Source of the DNA: [Empedobacter] haloabium
GTDB taxonomy: Bacteria; Pseudomonadota; Gammaproteobacteria; Burkholderiales; Burkholderiaceae_D
Length of the DNA: 64,000 nucleotides
Assembly (NCBI GenBank): GCA_008011715.2
Contig: CP136508.1
Span: 5,146,001 to 5,210,000, forward strand
Direction: 5' to 3'
The translations under genes and the position numbers were made by a program. This document shows, in pieces, positions 55,044 through 63,416 of this stretch (the stretch's first letter is position 1; every line of letters starts with the position of its first letter). The notes under the pieces are model-generated. The model was given only the letters and a program-made list of their open reading frames with translations, did no database searches and was not told the DNA's origin.

Positions 55044-55998
55044 CGATTGCCACCAGATTGGTGCCGATCACCCTGGCCTTTACCGCAGCTTCGCCGCCGG
55101 CGGGCAGTACCCGCACCTCGCCGCCCGCCACGCCGTCCTCCTGCGCCACCGCGGCCGACTCGATGCGGATCGCGCCGGCGTTCACCTGCAGCCTGACCCG
55201 GTCGCCGCGCCGCACCGCGCCGGCCGCCAGCAGCTGTTCACGCAGCAGCACCTCGCCCTCGCCCACCGCCGTGCGCAGGCGCCAGTGCTGGCTTGGTGCC
55301 GGCATCGCGGCCGGTTGCCCGGCCAGCGCCTGCACTTCCCGCCGCGCCGGCCGGAAATCACCGGTGTCCACCGTCGCATCGGCCGGCAAGGCCCGCCGTG
55401 CCAGCGCCACCGTGCTCCAGGCCCGAGCCTGGAACGGCAGCGCCACGGTGCGGTACAGCGCGCCGTCCACCAGCACGTCGACCCATACCATCACGCGCGA
55501 GCGCAGCGGGGCGCCCGTCTCGCGCGGGCGCAGTTCCAGGCGGCCTTCGGCCACCTGCACGTCCGCCATCGCGCCGACCGGCGTCAGTTCCAGTTCGCCA
55601 TACTGGTGCGCGAAGCGCGTTTCCAGACTCTTGCGCGCCACGTTCACCAGGTCGCTGCTCGTCACCAGCCCCACCGCGCGGCGCACCACGACACTGTTGG
55701 CGCCGCGCCAATCCAGCGTCAGCCCGGCGCCCACCTGCCGTGCCAGCACGACCGCCTCGATCGCGGCGCGGCCGAATTCCTCCGCATAGCCGGCCAGCGG
55801 TGCCGCGCCGACGCGGGTGACGGCGAGCGCTTGCCGCTGGCGCGCGTCGGCGCCCTCGATGACGGCGAGGTCGGCCAGCGTCACGTCCTTGCCCCGCACA
55901 AGCGCGCTGGCACGCAGGTCGAGCGACACCGTCGCGCCATGCGCCAGGGTGCAGCATGCCCACAGCGCCCACAGGGCCACTGCCTGGTTGAACTTCAT
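55033..55998 (-). CDS. flgA: P-ring chaperone FlgA
   Basis: This 321-aa protein has a signal peptide (FNQAVALWALWACCTLAHGA) and a C-terminal SAF-type region (VALARRALPADATVDTGDFR, then GEVLLREQLLAAGAVRRGDR). FlgA helps FlgI assemble in the periplasm. It follows flgG by 17 bp. Its position within the rod-gene run, rather than divergent from flgB, is a reordered arrangement. Confidence 0.88.
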   Translation of the reverse strand: MKFNQAVALWALWACCTLAHGATVSLDLRASALVRGKDVTLADLAVIEGADARQRQALAVTRVGAAPLAGYAEEFGRAAIEAVVLARQVGAGLTLDWRGANSVVVRRAVGLVTSSDLVNVARKSLETRFAHQYGELELTPVGAMADVQVAEGRLELRPRETGAPLRSRVMVWVDVLVDGALYRTVALPFQARAWSTVALARRALPADATVDTGDFRPARREVQALAGQPAAMPAPSQHWRLRTAVGEGEVLLREQLLAAGAVRRGDRVRLQVNAGAIRIESAAVAQEDGVAGGEVRVLPAGGEAAVKARVIGTNLVAIDEN

Positions 55999-56015
55999 GA
56001 AGTGGAAGTACCGCT

Positions 56016-56789
56016 TTATTTGCGCAGGTTGTTGCTCATGGCGAGCATCTCGTCGGCGGCCTGGATGACCTTGACGCTGCTTTCGTATGCGCGCTGCGCC
56101 GCCATCAGGCCGACCATCTCGTCGATGAGGCGCACGTTCGACGCCTCGACGGCGCCCTGCACCAGTCGGCCCATGCCATCCTCGCCGGCATTGCCGTAGA
56201 TGGCGTCGCCGGATTTCTCGCTCGGCCGGTACAGATTGGCACCGAGGGCCACCATGCCATCGGTATCGGCGAAACGGGCCATCTCGATGCGACCCACTTC
56301 CGATGCTTCCTTCTGGCCGGTCATGCGGGCCAGCACGCGGCCGTCGGGCTGGATGGTGAGCTGCTCGGCGTCGAGGCCAACGTGGATGCCCGGCTTGAGC
56401 GCATAGCCCTCGGCAGTAGCCAGCATGCCGTCGCGGTCCACCGTCAGCGTGCCGCCGCGCGAGAATGCGGGCGTACCGTCGGCCGTCATGACCTCGACGA
56501 AGCCATTGCCGTCGATCGCCAGGTCGAGCGGCTGGTCGGTCTTCTTGATTTCGCCCGCGGCGAACACCTTGACCATGCTGGCGACACCCACGCCGCTGCC
56601 CTGCCACAAGGCCGGCGCGGCCGCCTGCTGCGGCGCCGTGCCCAGGCCCCGATAGACCAGGTCCTCGAAACTGACCTTGCCGCGCTTGAAGCCCGGCGTG
56701 TTCACGTTGGCGAGATTGTTGGCGATGGTCTCGACGCTCTTCTGCTGCGTCTGCATCCCCGTCGCGGCAATATACAGCGCGTCGTTCAT
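56016..56789 (-). CDS. flgG: Distal rod protein FlgG
   Basis: This 257-aa protein has the N-terminal motif (MNDALYIAATGMQTQQKSVE, TIANNLANVNTPGFKRG) and the C-terminal motif (NVRLIDEMVGLMAAQRAYES, SVKVIQAADEMLAMSNNLRK). Length is typical for FlgG at about 260. It forms the drive shaft through the P/L rings. The ATG overlaps the flgF stop (TGATG). Confidence 0.96.
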   Translation of the reverse strand: MNDALYIAATGMQTQQKSVETIANNLANVNTPGFKRGKVSFEDLVYRGLGTAPQQAAAPALWQGSGVGVASMVKVFAAGEIKKTDQPLDLAIDGNGFVEVMTADGTPAFSRGGTLTVDRDGMLATAEGYALKPGIHVGLDAEQLTIQPDGRVLARMTGQKEASEVGRIEMARFADTDGMVALGANLYRPSEKSGDAIYGNAGEDGMGRLVQGAVEASNVRLIDEMVGLMAAQRAYESSVKVIQAADEMLAMSNNLRK

Positions 56790-57517
56790 CAGAATTCCCC
56801 TAGTTTACGGATACTTTTTTCCAGCACCTCGTCATAGCCTTGCATCAGCTTCTGCAGCGACTCGAAATGGCGCACCGTTTCCGTCATGCCCACCATTTCG
56901 CGCGCCGAATCCACATTTGAATTTTCCTGGTAACCGATGCGCAGGCGGGGTACCGCCGCCACATCCTCCAGCGTCGCGCCACCCAGCGCATATACGCCGC
57001 CGACCGGCTCGAGCAGTTCGGCGCGCGCCAGGCGCACCGTGCGCAGCTTTGCAACCACCGCTCCCGCTTGCGTGATATCGCCGTTGGCGGCGATGGTGAA
57101 CGGCTCGGCGGTCAGGCGGATTTCGCCACCGGCCCCCATCACGGGCAGACCTAGTGCGCCCACGAGGCGGCCATTGGCGTCGACATGAAAATCGCCGCGG
57201 CGCGAATAAACGGCACCGGAGGGATGGGCCAGCTCGAAAAAACCGTCGCCATCGATGGCGACATCGCTGGCGGAGCCAGTAACACGCAGCGTGCCGGCGC
57301 TCGGATCGAGCCGCGCCTGCACGGACGCCATGCTGGCGCCGGCGCGCGCCGGCTGCCCTGCCGCGTTAGCAGCGTCAAACTGGGCACCGAATGGCTGGCT
57401 GCTGGCAACCTGTTTTTTGTACCCGGGCGTTAGTGCATTGCTCAAGTTCTGCGCGATCCTTTGTAACCGGACTGCATCTTGCCTCATGGCATCAGCTGCC
57501 ACTACCATCAAATCCAT
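56789..57517 (-). CDS. flgF: Rod protein FlgF
   Basis: This 242-aa protein has the rod motif (RLQRIAQNLSNALTPGYKKQ), the central FlgE/F/G-like core (DVAIDGDGFFELAHPSGAVY, SRRGDFHVDANGRLVG) and the C-terminal helix (NSNVDSAREMVGMTETVRHF). The FlgF assignment rests on length and on its place before flgG. It is the first gene of the run; the promoter must lie in 57518-57700. Confidence 0.85.
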   Translation of the reverse strand: MDLMVVAADAMRQDAVRLQRIAQNLSNALTPGYKKQVASSQPFGAQFDAANAAGQPARAGASMASVQARLDPSAGTLRVTGSASDVAIDGDGFFELAHPSGAVYSRRGDFHVDANGRLVGALGLPVMGAGGEIRLTAEPFTIAANGDITQAGAVVAKLRTVRLARAELLEPVGGVYALGGATLEDVAAVPRLRIGYQENSNVDSAREMVGMTETVRHFESLQKLMQGYDEVLEKSIRKLGEF

Positions 57518-58113
57518 TGTGCGTCATATACGCCCGCAGGCGCAAAAGGTTTACGTATGTAACAAAGTGTAATGCGATCGCGCTATCATTACAACAGGAA
57601 ATATTTGTATCTCCTGTTAAATATGACAGATGGAAGAGCAAGCTGCGCTGGATAAATTTGCAATTCTCACGGAATATCACTTTTCCTCTCGAGTGAGAAT
57701 ACGGATGAGCTACGCGGGCACTGGGGATTAGGGGACTTACTCTAAATGGTGAGCTAGCGACAGGCAAGTGGGCAGATTTCGTTTCTCCAAAATAATATTT
57801 CCAAATAGAAATTACAAGTCAAATTTTCTTACAGAAATTATTTCCCAAATGAATGTCATCGGAATGTTTCTTTGAAGCTAAGACATCCATCGGCCAGCCG
57901 TTTCTGCACTGTACTGGGAGCGAGCGTTTGCAACCGAGAGTAACAATTTAAGCATTGGCCTGTGCCGCTGCCTTGTTACCGTGTTCAGCAAATTGATGAG
58001 TAGATTTCATATGCCTAAGCAACTGAACCATCTGTATGCCTCATTAATTTACTTCTATCATCTGCTTTTTCGGCATCGCGTTCGCCGCCGAGTCCACTCC
58101 ACAAAGGAACAGC
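57518..58113. other. Divergent intergenic region between flgF and the dehydrogenase gene
   Basis: No gene is supported in these 596 bp. The centre (about 57770-57860) is strongly AT-rich in a GC-rich surrounding, with repeated AAATA/TTTCC blocks. Both flanking genes are transcribed away from it, so it must hold two promoters. The AT-rich part may bind an H-NS-like silencer. Confidence 0.6.
57571..57618 (-). promoter_or_regulatory. Dyad elements upstream of flgF
   Basis: A perfect 7-bp inverted repeat, AACAGGA (57593-57599) and TCCTGTT (57612-57618), lies 76 bp upstream of the flgF start. An imperfect 20-bp palindrome (57571-57590, AATG outer arms, CGCG centre) is 2 bp away. They are candidates for binding of the regulator that controls the flagellar-type operon. 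No strong promoter was found. Confidence 0.4.
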
Positions 58114-59163
58114 ATGACCGTCAAAGCCTACGGCGCCCACGCCGCCGACCAGCCGCTCCAATCGCTCGACATCGCCCGCCGCGCCCCTGGCGCCCACGAC
58201 GTCCAGATCGACATCGCTTTCTGCGGCGTATGCCACTCCGACCTGCACACGGTGCGCAGCGAATGGGCCGGCACCTTGTACCCCTGCGTGCCGGGCCACG
58301 AGATCGTCGGCCGCGTCTCCGCCGTCGGCGCGCACGTTGCCGGCTTCGCCATCGGCGACCTGGTGGGCGTCGGCTGCATGGTCGACAGCTGCCGCCACTG
58401 CGCCGATTGCGCGGATGGCCTGGAAAACTATTGCGACGGCATGGTCGGCACCTACAACGGCGCCACGGCCGACGCGCCGGGCCACACGCTGGGCGGCTAC
58501 TCGGAGCGCATCGTCGTCGACGAGCGCTACGTGCTGCGCGTGCGTCACCCGGAACAGCAACTGGCCGCCGTGGCGCCGTTGCTGTGCGCCGGCATCACGA
58601 CCTGGTCGCCGCTGCGCCATTGGGGTGCGGGTCCCGGCAAGACCGTCGGCGTGGTCGGCATCGGCGGCCTGGGTCACATGGGCATCAAGCTGGCCCGTGC
58701 GCTGGGCGCGCACGTGGTGGCGTTCACTACGTCCGAGTCGAAGCGCCAGGCGGCCGAAGCGCTGGGTGCGCACGAGGTGATCGTCTCGCGCGATGCCGAT
58801 GCGATGGCCGCGCAGGCGCAAAAGCTGGACTTGATCGTCAACACCGTGGCGGCGCCGCACGACCTGGACGCTTTCCTGAACCTCCTGAAGCGCGACGGCA
58901 CGATGGTGCTGGTCGGCGCGCCGGCCACGCCGCACCCTTCGCCGCAGGTGTTCAACCTGATCACGAAGCGCCGTGCCATCGCCGGCTCGATGATCGGCGG
59001 GATCGCCGAGACCCAGGAGATGCTGGACTTCTGCGCCGAACACGGCATCGTGGCCGACATCGAGATGATCCGCGCCGACGAGATCAACGCCGCCTACGAG
59101 CGCATGCTGCAAGGCGACGTCAAGTACCGCTTCGTGATCGACAACGCCACGCTGGCGGCCTGA
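58114..59163 (+). CDS. Zinc-dependent alcohol dehydrogenase (YahK/CAD-like)
   Basis: This 349-aa medium-chain dehydrogenase has an ATG preceded by AAAGGA. Catalytic zinc ligands: C40 in CGVCHSDLH, H62 in PGHE, and the Cys in LLCAGITTW. Structural zinc: C93, C96, C99, C107. The NAD(P) site is VGVVGIGGLGHMG. It belongs to the cinnamyl-alcohol/aldehyde reductase branch, reducing diverse aldehydes with NADPH. The LysR gene 61 bp downstream on the same strand may regulate it. The exact substrate cannot be told. Confidence 0.94.
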   Translation: MTVKAYGAHAADQPLQSLDIARRAPGAHDVQIDIAFCGVCHSDLHTVRSEWAGTLYPCVPGHEIVGRVSAVGAHVAGFAIGDLVGVGCMVDSCRHCADCADGLENYCDGMVGTYNGATADAPGHTLGGYSERIVVDERYVLRVRHPEQQLAAVAPLLCAGITTWSPLRHWGAGPGKTVGVVGIGGLGHMGIKLARALGAHVVAFTTSESKRQAAEALGAHEVIVSRDADAMAAQAQKLDLIVNTVAAPHDLDAFLNLLKRDGTMVLVGAPATPHPSPQVFNLITKRRAIAGSMIGGIAETQEMLDFCAEHGIVADIEMIRADEINAAYERMLQGDVKYRFVIDNATLAA

Positions 59164-59224
59164 CGCCGGCGCGATCGGCGCCGCTGGCTTAGAATCGGCA
59201 TTCCTTCAACGACAGCCGGCGCCG

Positions 59225-60118
59225 ATGGCACGCGAAAACATCAACGACATCCTGGTCTTCCTGGCGGTGGCGCGCGAACGCAGCTTCACGCGCGCGGCCG
59301 CCAAGCTGGGCATGACGCAGTCCGCCCTCAGCCACATCATCCGCGGCCTGGAAGCGCGCCTGGGCGTGCGCCTGTTGACGCGCACCACGCGCAGCGTCTC
59401 GCCCACCGAGGCGGGCGAACGGCTGTTGCAGAACGTGGCGCCGCGGATGGAGGAGATCGAGGCGGAGATCGCGGCCGTCGCCGACCTGGGCGACAAGCCG
59501 GCCGGCACCATCCGCATCACGGCCACCGACCAGGTGATCGACACCGTGCTGTGGCCGCGCCTGGCGCCGGTGCTGCCGCGCTATCCGGACATCCACGTGG
59601 AATTCAGCGCCGACTACCGCATGGTGGACATCGTGGCGGAGCGCTTCGACATCGGCGTGCGCTGGGGCGACCAGGTCGACAAGGACATGATCGCCGTGCG
59701 CCTGACGCCGGACATGCGCACGATGATCGTGGCCGCGCCGGACTACTTCGCCCAGCGCCCCGTCCCCGCTTCCGCCCACGATCTCCTGAAGCACAACTGC
59801 ATCGGCCTGCGCCTGGCCAGCGCCGGCGGCGTGTACGCCTGGGAACTGCGCCACCAGGGCCGTGACCTGGAACTGCGTCCGCGCGGCCAGTTCATCTTCA
59901 GCGGCACCTACCAGATGCTGAACGCGGCCCTGAGCGGCTGCGGCATCGCCTACCTGACGGAAGACCTGGCCGGTGCGCACGTGCGGGCCGGGCGCCTGGT
60001 CAGCCTGATGGAAGACTGGTGCCCGCACTTCCCCGGCCTGCATGCCTACTACCCCAGCCGCCGGCATTCCTCGCGCGCGCTCGGGCTTGTCATCGACGCG
60101 ATCCGGCACCCGGGCTAG
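59225..60118 (+). CDS. LysR family transcriptional regulator
   Basis: This 297-aa protein has an N-terminal winged helix (FLAVARERSFTRAAAKLGMT, QSALSHIIRGLEARLGVRLL, TRTTRSVSPTEAGERLL) and a substrate-binding domain of the CrgA/DhcR-like type (ADYRMVDIVAERFDIGVRWG). It is transcribed in the same direction as the dehydrogenase, not divergent as is usual, and converges with the AraC gene with only 4 bp between stops. It probably controls the dehydrogenase; the inducer is unknown. Confidence 0.94.
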   Translation: MARENINDILVFLAVARERSFTRAAAKLGMTQSALSHIIRGLEARLGVRLLTRTTRSVSPTEAGERLLQNVAPRMEEIEAEIAAVADLGDKPAGTIRITATDQVIDTVLWPRLAPVLPRYPDIHVEFSADYRMVDIVAERFDIGVRWGDQVDKDMIAVRLTPDMRTMIVAAPDYFAQRPVPASAHDLLKHNCIGLRLASAGGVYAWELRHQGRDLELRPRGQFIFSGTYQMLNAALSGCGIAYLTEDLAGAHVRAGRLVSLMEDWCPHFPGLHAYYPSRRHSSRALGLVIDAIRHPG

Positions 60119-60122
60119 CCAC

Positions 60123-61025
60123 TCAGACGAATTCGGGCATCGCGCGCCACTGCTCGCGCACGCGTTCGATCTCGCGCTTGGGCGGCAGGCCGAACCGGCG
60201 TGCGTACTCGCGCGAGAACTGCGACGGGCTCTCGTAGCCGACCTTGAAGCCCGCCGTCGCCGCATCCAACGCCTGCGCCAACATCAGGCGGCGCGCCTCC
60301 TGCAGGCGCAGCTGTTTCTGGTACTGCAGGGGGCTCATCGCCGTGACGGTGCGGAAGTGCTCGTGGAAGCTGGACGGGCTCATACTGGCCAGCGCCGCCA
60401 GCGCGTCGACGCGCAACGTGTCGGCGTAGTGACTCTTGATCCAGGCGATCGCACGGTTGATGCGCGCCAGCTTGCTGTCGGCGCTGGCGATCTGGCGCAG
60501 CCGCTCGCCCTGCTCGCCCAGCAGCAGCCGGTACAGGATTTCGCGCTCGGCCAGCGGCGCGAGGAAGCGCTGCTGCGCGGCCGGGGCATCGAGCAGCGCT
60601 GCCAGACGCGTGACCGCGTCGAGCAGCTCCGGCCCCGCCGTGCTGACGGCCAGGCCCCGCTGCACGGCGTCGCGCACGGCCGGCGCCTGCCCTGCATCCT
60701 GGATGACGGCGGCAAGCGTGGCCGCATCCAGGTCGAGCCGCAGGCACAGGTAGGGCTGTTCCGGCGCGGCGCGCAGGATCTGGCCCGTGATCGGCAGCTC
60801 CGCGCTGACCACCAGGAACTGCGGCGGCTCGTAGCGGTAGGCATGCTCGCCCAGCATGGTCTCCTTGGCGCCCTGCGCCACGAAGCACACGGCGGGCCGG
60901 TGCACCACGGGCAGCGGCTCGGTGGCGACACTGCAGCGCAGCAGGTAGGTGCGCGGCTGCGCCGTGGCGGTGGTGCCGTCGACCGTGGCGTGGCGGGCCA
61001 GCACGGCGGCGAGTCGTTCGATCAT
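60123..61025 (-). CDS. AraC family transcriptional regulator
   Basis: This 300-aa protein has an N-terminal AraC_N (PF06719-type) cupin domain (YLLRCSVATEPLPVVHRPAV, CFVAQGAKETMLGEHAYRYE) and two C-terminal helix-turn-helix units (DALAALASMSPSSFHEHFRT, VGYESPSQFSREYARRFG). The frame is open far upstream, but the ATG at 61025 begins the domain. It follows the SDR gene by 35 bp on the same strand, so the two likely form an operon and the regulator probably controls it. Confidence 0.93.
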   Translation of the reverse strand: MIERLAAVLARHATVDGTTATAQPRTYLLRCSVATEPLPVVHRPAVCFVAQGAKETMLGEHAYRYEPPQFLVVSAELPITGQILRAAPEQPYLCLRLDLDAATLAAVIQDAGQAPAVRDAVQRGLAVSTAGPELLDAVTRLAALLDAPAAQQRFLAPLAEREILYRLLLGEQGERLRQIASADSKLARINRAIAWIKSHYADTLRVDALAALASMSPSSFHEHFRTVTAMSPLQYQKQLRLQEARRLMLAQALDAATAGFKVGYESPSQFSREYARRFGLPPKREIERVREQWRAMPEFV

Positions 61026-61060
61026 CCTCGGGCCTCGTCGGGCGGTTGCGTTGCCCGATT

Positions 61061-61930
61061 CTAGCGCGACGGCGCGCCCGGTGCCGCATGGCGGGCAAGG
61101 TCCGCATGGTCGGTCGACACGGACAAGGCCTGCCAGCGTTCCAGCTCCGCCAGCCGGCGGCGCAACTCCGTGGCCACGAAGCCCACGGCGTCCGAGCCCA
61201 GCGCCAGGTGGGTCGGCGGCTCGTTCGCCTCGACCAGCCGCACGATGGCCTGGCCCAGCTTGACGGGGTCGCCCGGTTGCTGGTGACTGTGCGCGCGGTA
61301 GGCCGTTTCCGTGGCGTGTGCGGCGGCGTAGTCGTCGATCCGGCTGGCAGTGAAGCGCACCGAGGCCGGGTCGAGGAAATCGGTGCGGAAGAAGCCCGGT
61401 TCGACCGCCGTCACGCGGATGCCGAACGGTGCCACGTCGCGCGTCAGGTTGCCGGAAAAGCCCTCCACTGCGAACTTGGACATGCCGTACAAGGTGCAGG
61501 AATCGAACGGCACGATACCGCCGATCGAGCTCATATTGACGACGTGGCCGGCGCGCTGGCGGCGCATGGCCGGCAGCACCGCACGCGTCATGCGCATCAG
61601 CCCCAGCACGTTGGTTTCCAGCTGCTGGCGCACCTCCTCTTCGGTCGATTCCTCGAAGATGCCGAGGTGGCCGTAGCCGGCGTTGTTGACCAGGACGTCG
61701 ATGCGACCGAAGCGCGCCAGCGCCGCGTCCACCACCCGTTGCGGCGCGGCCGGATCGGTGACGTCCAGCGCCTGCGCCAGCACGCGGCCGTCGGTGTCGC
61801 CAAGCGCCTGCCGCGCGGCGTCGGCATTGCGTGCCGTGGCGACGACATTGTCGCCAGCGGCCAGCGCGGCACGGGCGATCTGCAGGCCGAGGCCGCGCGC
61901 GGCGCCGGTGATGAGCCAGGTTTTTGCCAT
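61061..61930 (-). CDS. Short-chain dehydrogenase/reductase
   Basis: This 289-aa classical SDR has a cofactor motif TGAARGLG (8-15), NNAG at 82-85, catalytic S135, Y148 and K152 (YGMSK), and PGFFRTDF after the active site. The ATG at 61930 is preceded by GGAGAA. SDRs of this kind oxidise or reduce small carbonyl compounds with NAD(P); the substrate is unknown. It is divergent from the MarR gene and upstream of AraC. Confidence 0.94.
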   Translation of the reverse strand: MAKTWLITGAARGLGLQIARAALAAGDNVVATARNADAARQALGDTDGRVLAQALDVTDPAAPQRVVDAALARFGRIDVLVNNAGYGHLGIFEESTEEEVRQQLETNVLGLMRMTRAVLPAMRRQRAGHVVNMSSIGGIVPFDSCTLYGMSKFAVEGFSGNLTRDVAPFGIRVTAVEPGFFRTDFLDPASVRFTASRIDDYAAAHATETAYRAHSHQQPGDPVKLGQAIVRLVEANEPPTHLALGSDAVGFVATELRRRLAELERWQALSVSTDHADLARHAAPGAPSR

Positions 61931-62059
61931 GATGTTCTCCTTGTCCGATGCGGCGATCCGATACCGCCGCGATGGGAAAAGTATGCGGACGCGAGCCCCG
62001 GCGGCGGTAGCCGGATCTTCCACGCCGCTTGCCCGATCGTCCAGGCGCCCGCAAATTAA

Positions 62060-62096
62060 TTAGGAGTCTTTACAATTAATTTTTTCGTGCTATGAT
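62060..62096 (+). promoter_or_regulatory. MarR promoter and operator; leaderless start
   Basis: A -35 TTTACA (62069-62074) and a -10 TATGAT (62091-62096) are 16 bp apart, which would start transcription at or next to the ATG at 62103, giving a leaderless mRNA. The imperfect dyad TTAGGAGTCTTTA (62060-62072) overlaps the -35 and matches 10 of 13 bases of the perfect dyad before the next gene. Together they suggest autorepression. Confidence 0.6.
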
Positions 62097-62102
62097 GCGT
62101 AC

Positions 62103-62756
62103 ATGGACATCAAACCGGAAAACCCGTGGCAAGGCACTCCCGACATCTCGGCGCGCATCGTCGTCGCGATCGCCCGGATCGCCAGCGTGCTGCGCGCCGG
62201 CGTGTGGGAAGCGGCAACGGCGGAGAACCTCAATCCCGCCCAGGCCGAGATCCTGCAGCTGCTGCGCGATCGCACGCAGGGGGTACGGCTGTCCTGGCTG
62301 GCCGCGCAGCTGTCGGTATCCGCCGCCAGCGCCAGCGATTCGGTCACGGCGCTGGTGGCCAAGGGCCTAGTGCGCAAGGCGCGCGCCGAGGACGACGGCC
62401 GCGCCAGCGCCCTGTGGCTGACGGACGAAGGCAAGGCCTTGGCCGCGCGCATGGCGCAGGCGGTAGGCTTCGCGGACGACGCGGCGGCGCGCCTGCCGGG
62501 CGACGACCAGGCCGCGCTGCTGGTCGGGCTGTTCAAGCTGATCGCGCAGCTGCAGAAGAGCGAACGCTTTCCGGCATTGCGGGCCTGCCTGTCGTGCCGC
62601 TATTTCGAACCGAACGTCTTTCCCGGCAGCGCGGCACCGCATCACTGCGCGCTGGTCAAGGCACCCTTGCCGATCACGTTCCTGCGCATCGACTGCGCCG
62701 AGCACGTGCCGGCCGACCCCGTCGCGGAGCGGCGCAACTGGGATGCCTTTGCCTGA
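62103..62756 (+). CDS. MarR-type regulator with C-terminal four-cysteine motif
   Basis: The protein has 217 aa. Residues about 20-150 form a MarR winged helix (LNPAQAEILQLLRDRTQGVR, LSWLAAQLSVSAASASDSVT, ALVAKGLVRKARAEDDGRAS). Beyond it, a 57-residue tail carries C162, C165, C182 and C198 (CX2CX16CX15C), with histidines 180-181 and 201. Ordinary MarR proteins are about 145 aa and lack this. The cysteines could hold an Fe-S cluster or zinc and make it a redox or metal sensor. It lies upstream of an AhpD-like gene with a matching operator, so it probably represses that gene and itself. Confidence 0.88.
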   Translation: MDIKPENPWQGTPDISARIVVAIARIASVLRAGVWEAATAENLNPAQAEILQLLRDRTQGVRLSWLAAQLSVSAASASDSVTALVAKGLVRKARAEDDGRASALWLTDEGKALAARMAQAVGFADDAAARLPGDDQAALLVGLFKLIAQLQKSERFPALRACLSCRYFEPNVFPGSAAPHHCALVKAPLPITFLRIDCAEHVPADPVAERRNWDAFA

Positions 62757-62768
62757 ATTTTTTTTGCC

Positions 62769-62789
62769 CATAATAGTTAGGACTCCTAA
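62769..62789 (+). promoter_or_regulatory. Operator dyad upstream of the AhpD-like gene
   Basis: TTAGGACTCCTAA (62777-62789) is a perfect palindrome around a central C. It sits 2 bp after a -10-like CATAAT (62769-62774), so a bound dimer would cover the transcription start. It resembles the site in the MarR promoter. Confidence 0.6.
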
Positions 62790-62847
62790 TGTCGAGAGCG
62801 TGGCCAACCCTCGGCATTCCTTCACCGGCCACCTGAAAGGAAATACC

Positions 62848-63390
62848 ATGAGCCGCATCGAACTCCTCTCCCGCGACAGCACCCAGGGCAGCGCCCGCCA
62901 GTTGCTGGAACAGATCCACGCCGCTTTCGGCGCCACGCCGAACATGTTCCGTGCTGTGGCGAACTCGCCCGCCGCATTGCAAAGCATGTGGGCCGCCTTC
63001 GGCGCGCTCGGCGGCGGCACACTGGGCGCGAAACTGGGCGAACAGATCGCCGTGGCGGTCGCCGACATCAACGACTGCGACTACTGCCTGGCCGCGCACA
63101 CGGCGCTGGGCCGCAAGGCTGGCGCCAGCGCCGCCGAGATGAGCGCGGCACAGGCCGGCGAGTCGGCCGATCCGAAAACGGCGGCGGCGCTGGCGTTCGC
63201 GACCAAGGTGGTGCGCCAGCGCGCCAAGGTCGACGCGGCCGACGTGGCGGCGCTGCGCTCGGCAGGCTTCGACGACGGCGCGGTCATGGAAATCATGGCG
63301 CACGTGGCGCTGAACCTGTTCACCAACTACGTCAACGTGGCCTTCGCCATCCCGGTCGACTTCCCGCAAGTGAAGCTGCGTGCCAAATAA
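62848..63390 (+). CDS. Carboxymuconolactone decarboxylase/AhpD family protein
   Basis: This 180-aa protein starts at an ATG with AAAGGA 6 bases upstream; the frame is open further upstream but lacks a ribosome site and would run through the operator. The motif DCDYCLAAH gives the redox pair C77 and C80 and H84, the AhpD-type active site. Such proteins are often peroxidase-like or thiol-disulfide enzymes. The regulator before it, with four cysteines, points to an oxidative or electrophile response. An exported protein gene follows by 26 bp. Confidence 0.92.
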   Translation: MSRIELLSRDSTQGSARQLLEQIHAAFGATPNMFRAVANSPAALQSMWAAFGALGGGTLGAKLGEQIAVAVADINDCDYCLAAHTALGRKAGASAAEMSAAQAGESADPKTAAALAFATKVVRQRAKVDAADVAALRSAGFDDGAVMEIMAHVALNLFTNYVNVAFAIPVDFPQVKLRAK

Positions 63391-63416
63391 CCGACATCCA
63401 CTACCAGGAGCAGACC

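Noticed and set aside
57530..57560. Sigma-28 promoter upstream of flgF (TAAA-N15 arrangement on the minus strand)
   Set aside because: The -10 half matches only four of eight consensus bases.
57981..59192. Longer plus-strand frame over the alcohol dehydrogenase
   Set aside because: Arg-rich out-of-frame shadow; the dehydrogenase frame at 58114 has all catalytic residues.
62743..62847. Upstream start for the AhpD-like protein
   Set aside because: The extra 35 residues would be encoded across the operator and -10 region and lack a ribosome site; the ATG at 62848 has one.
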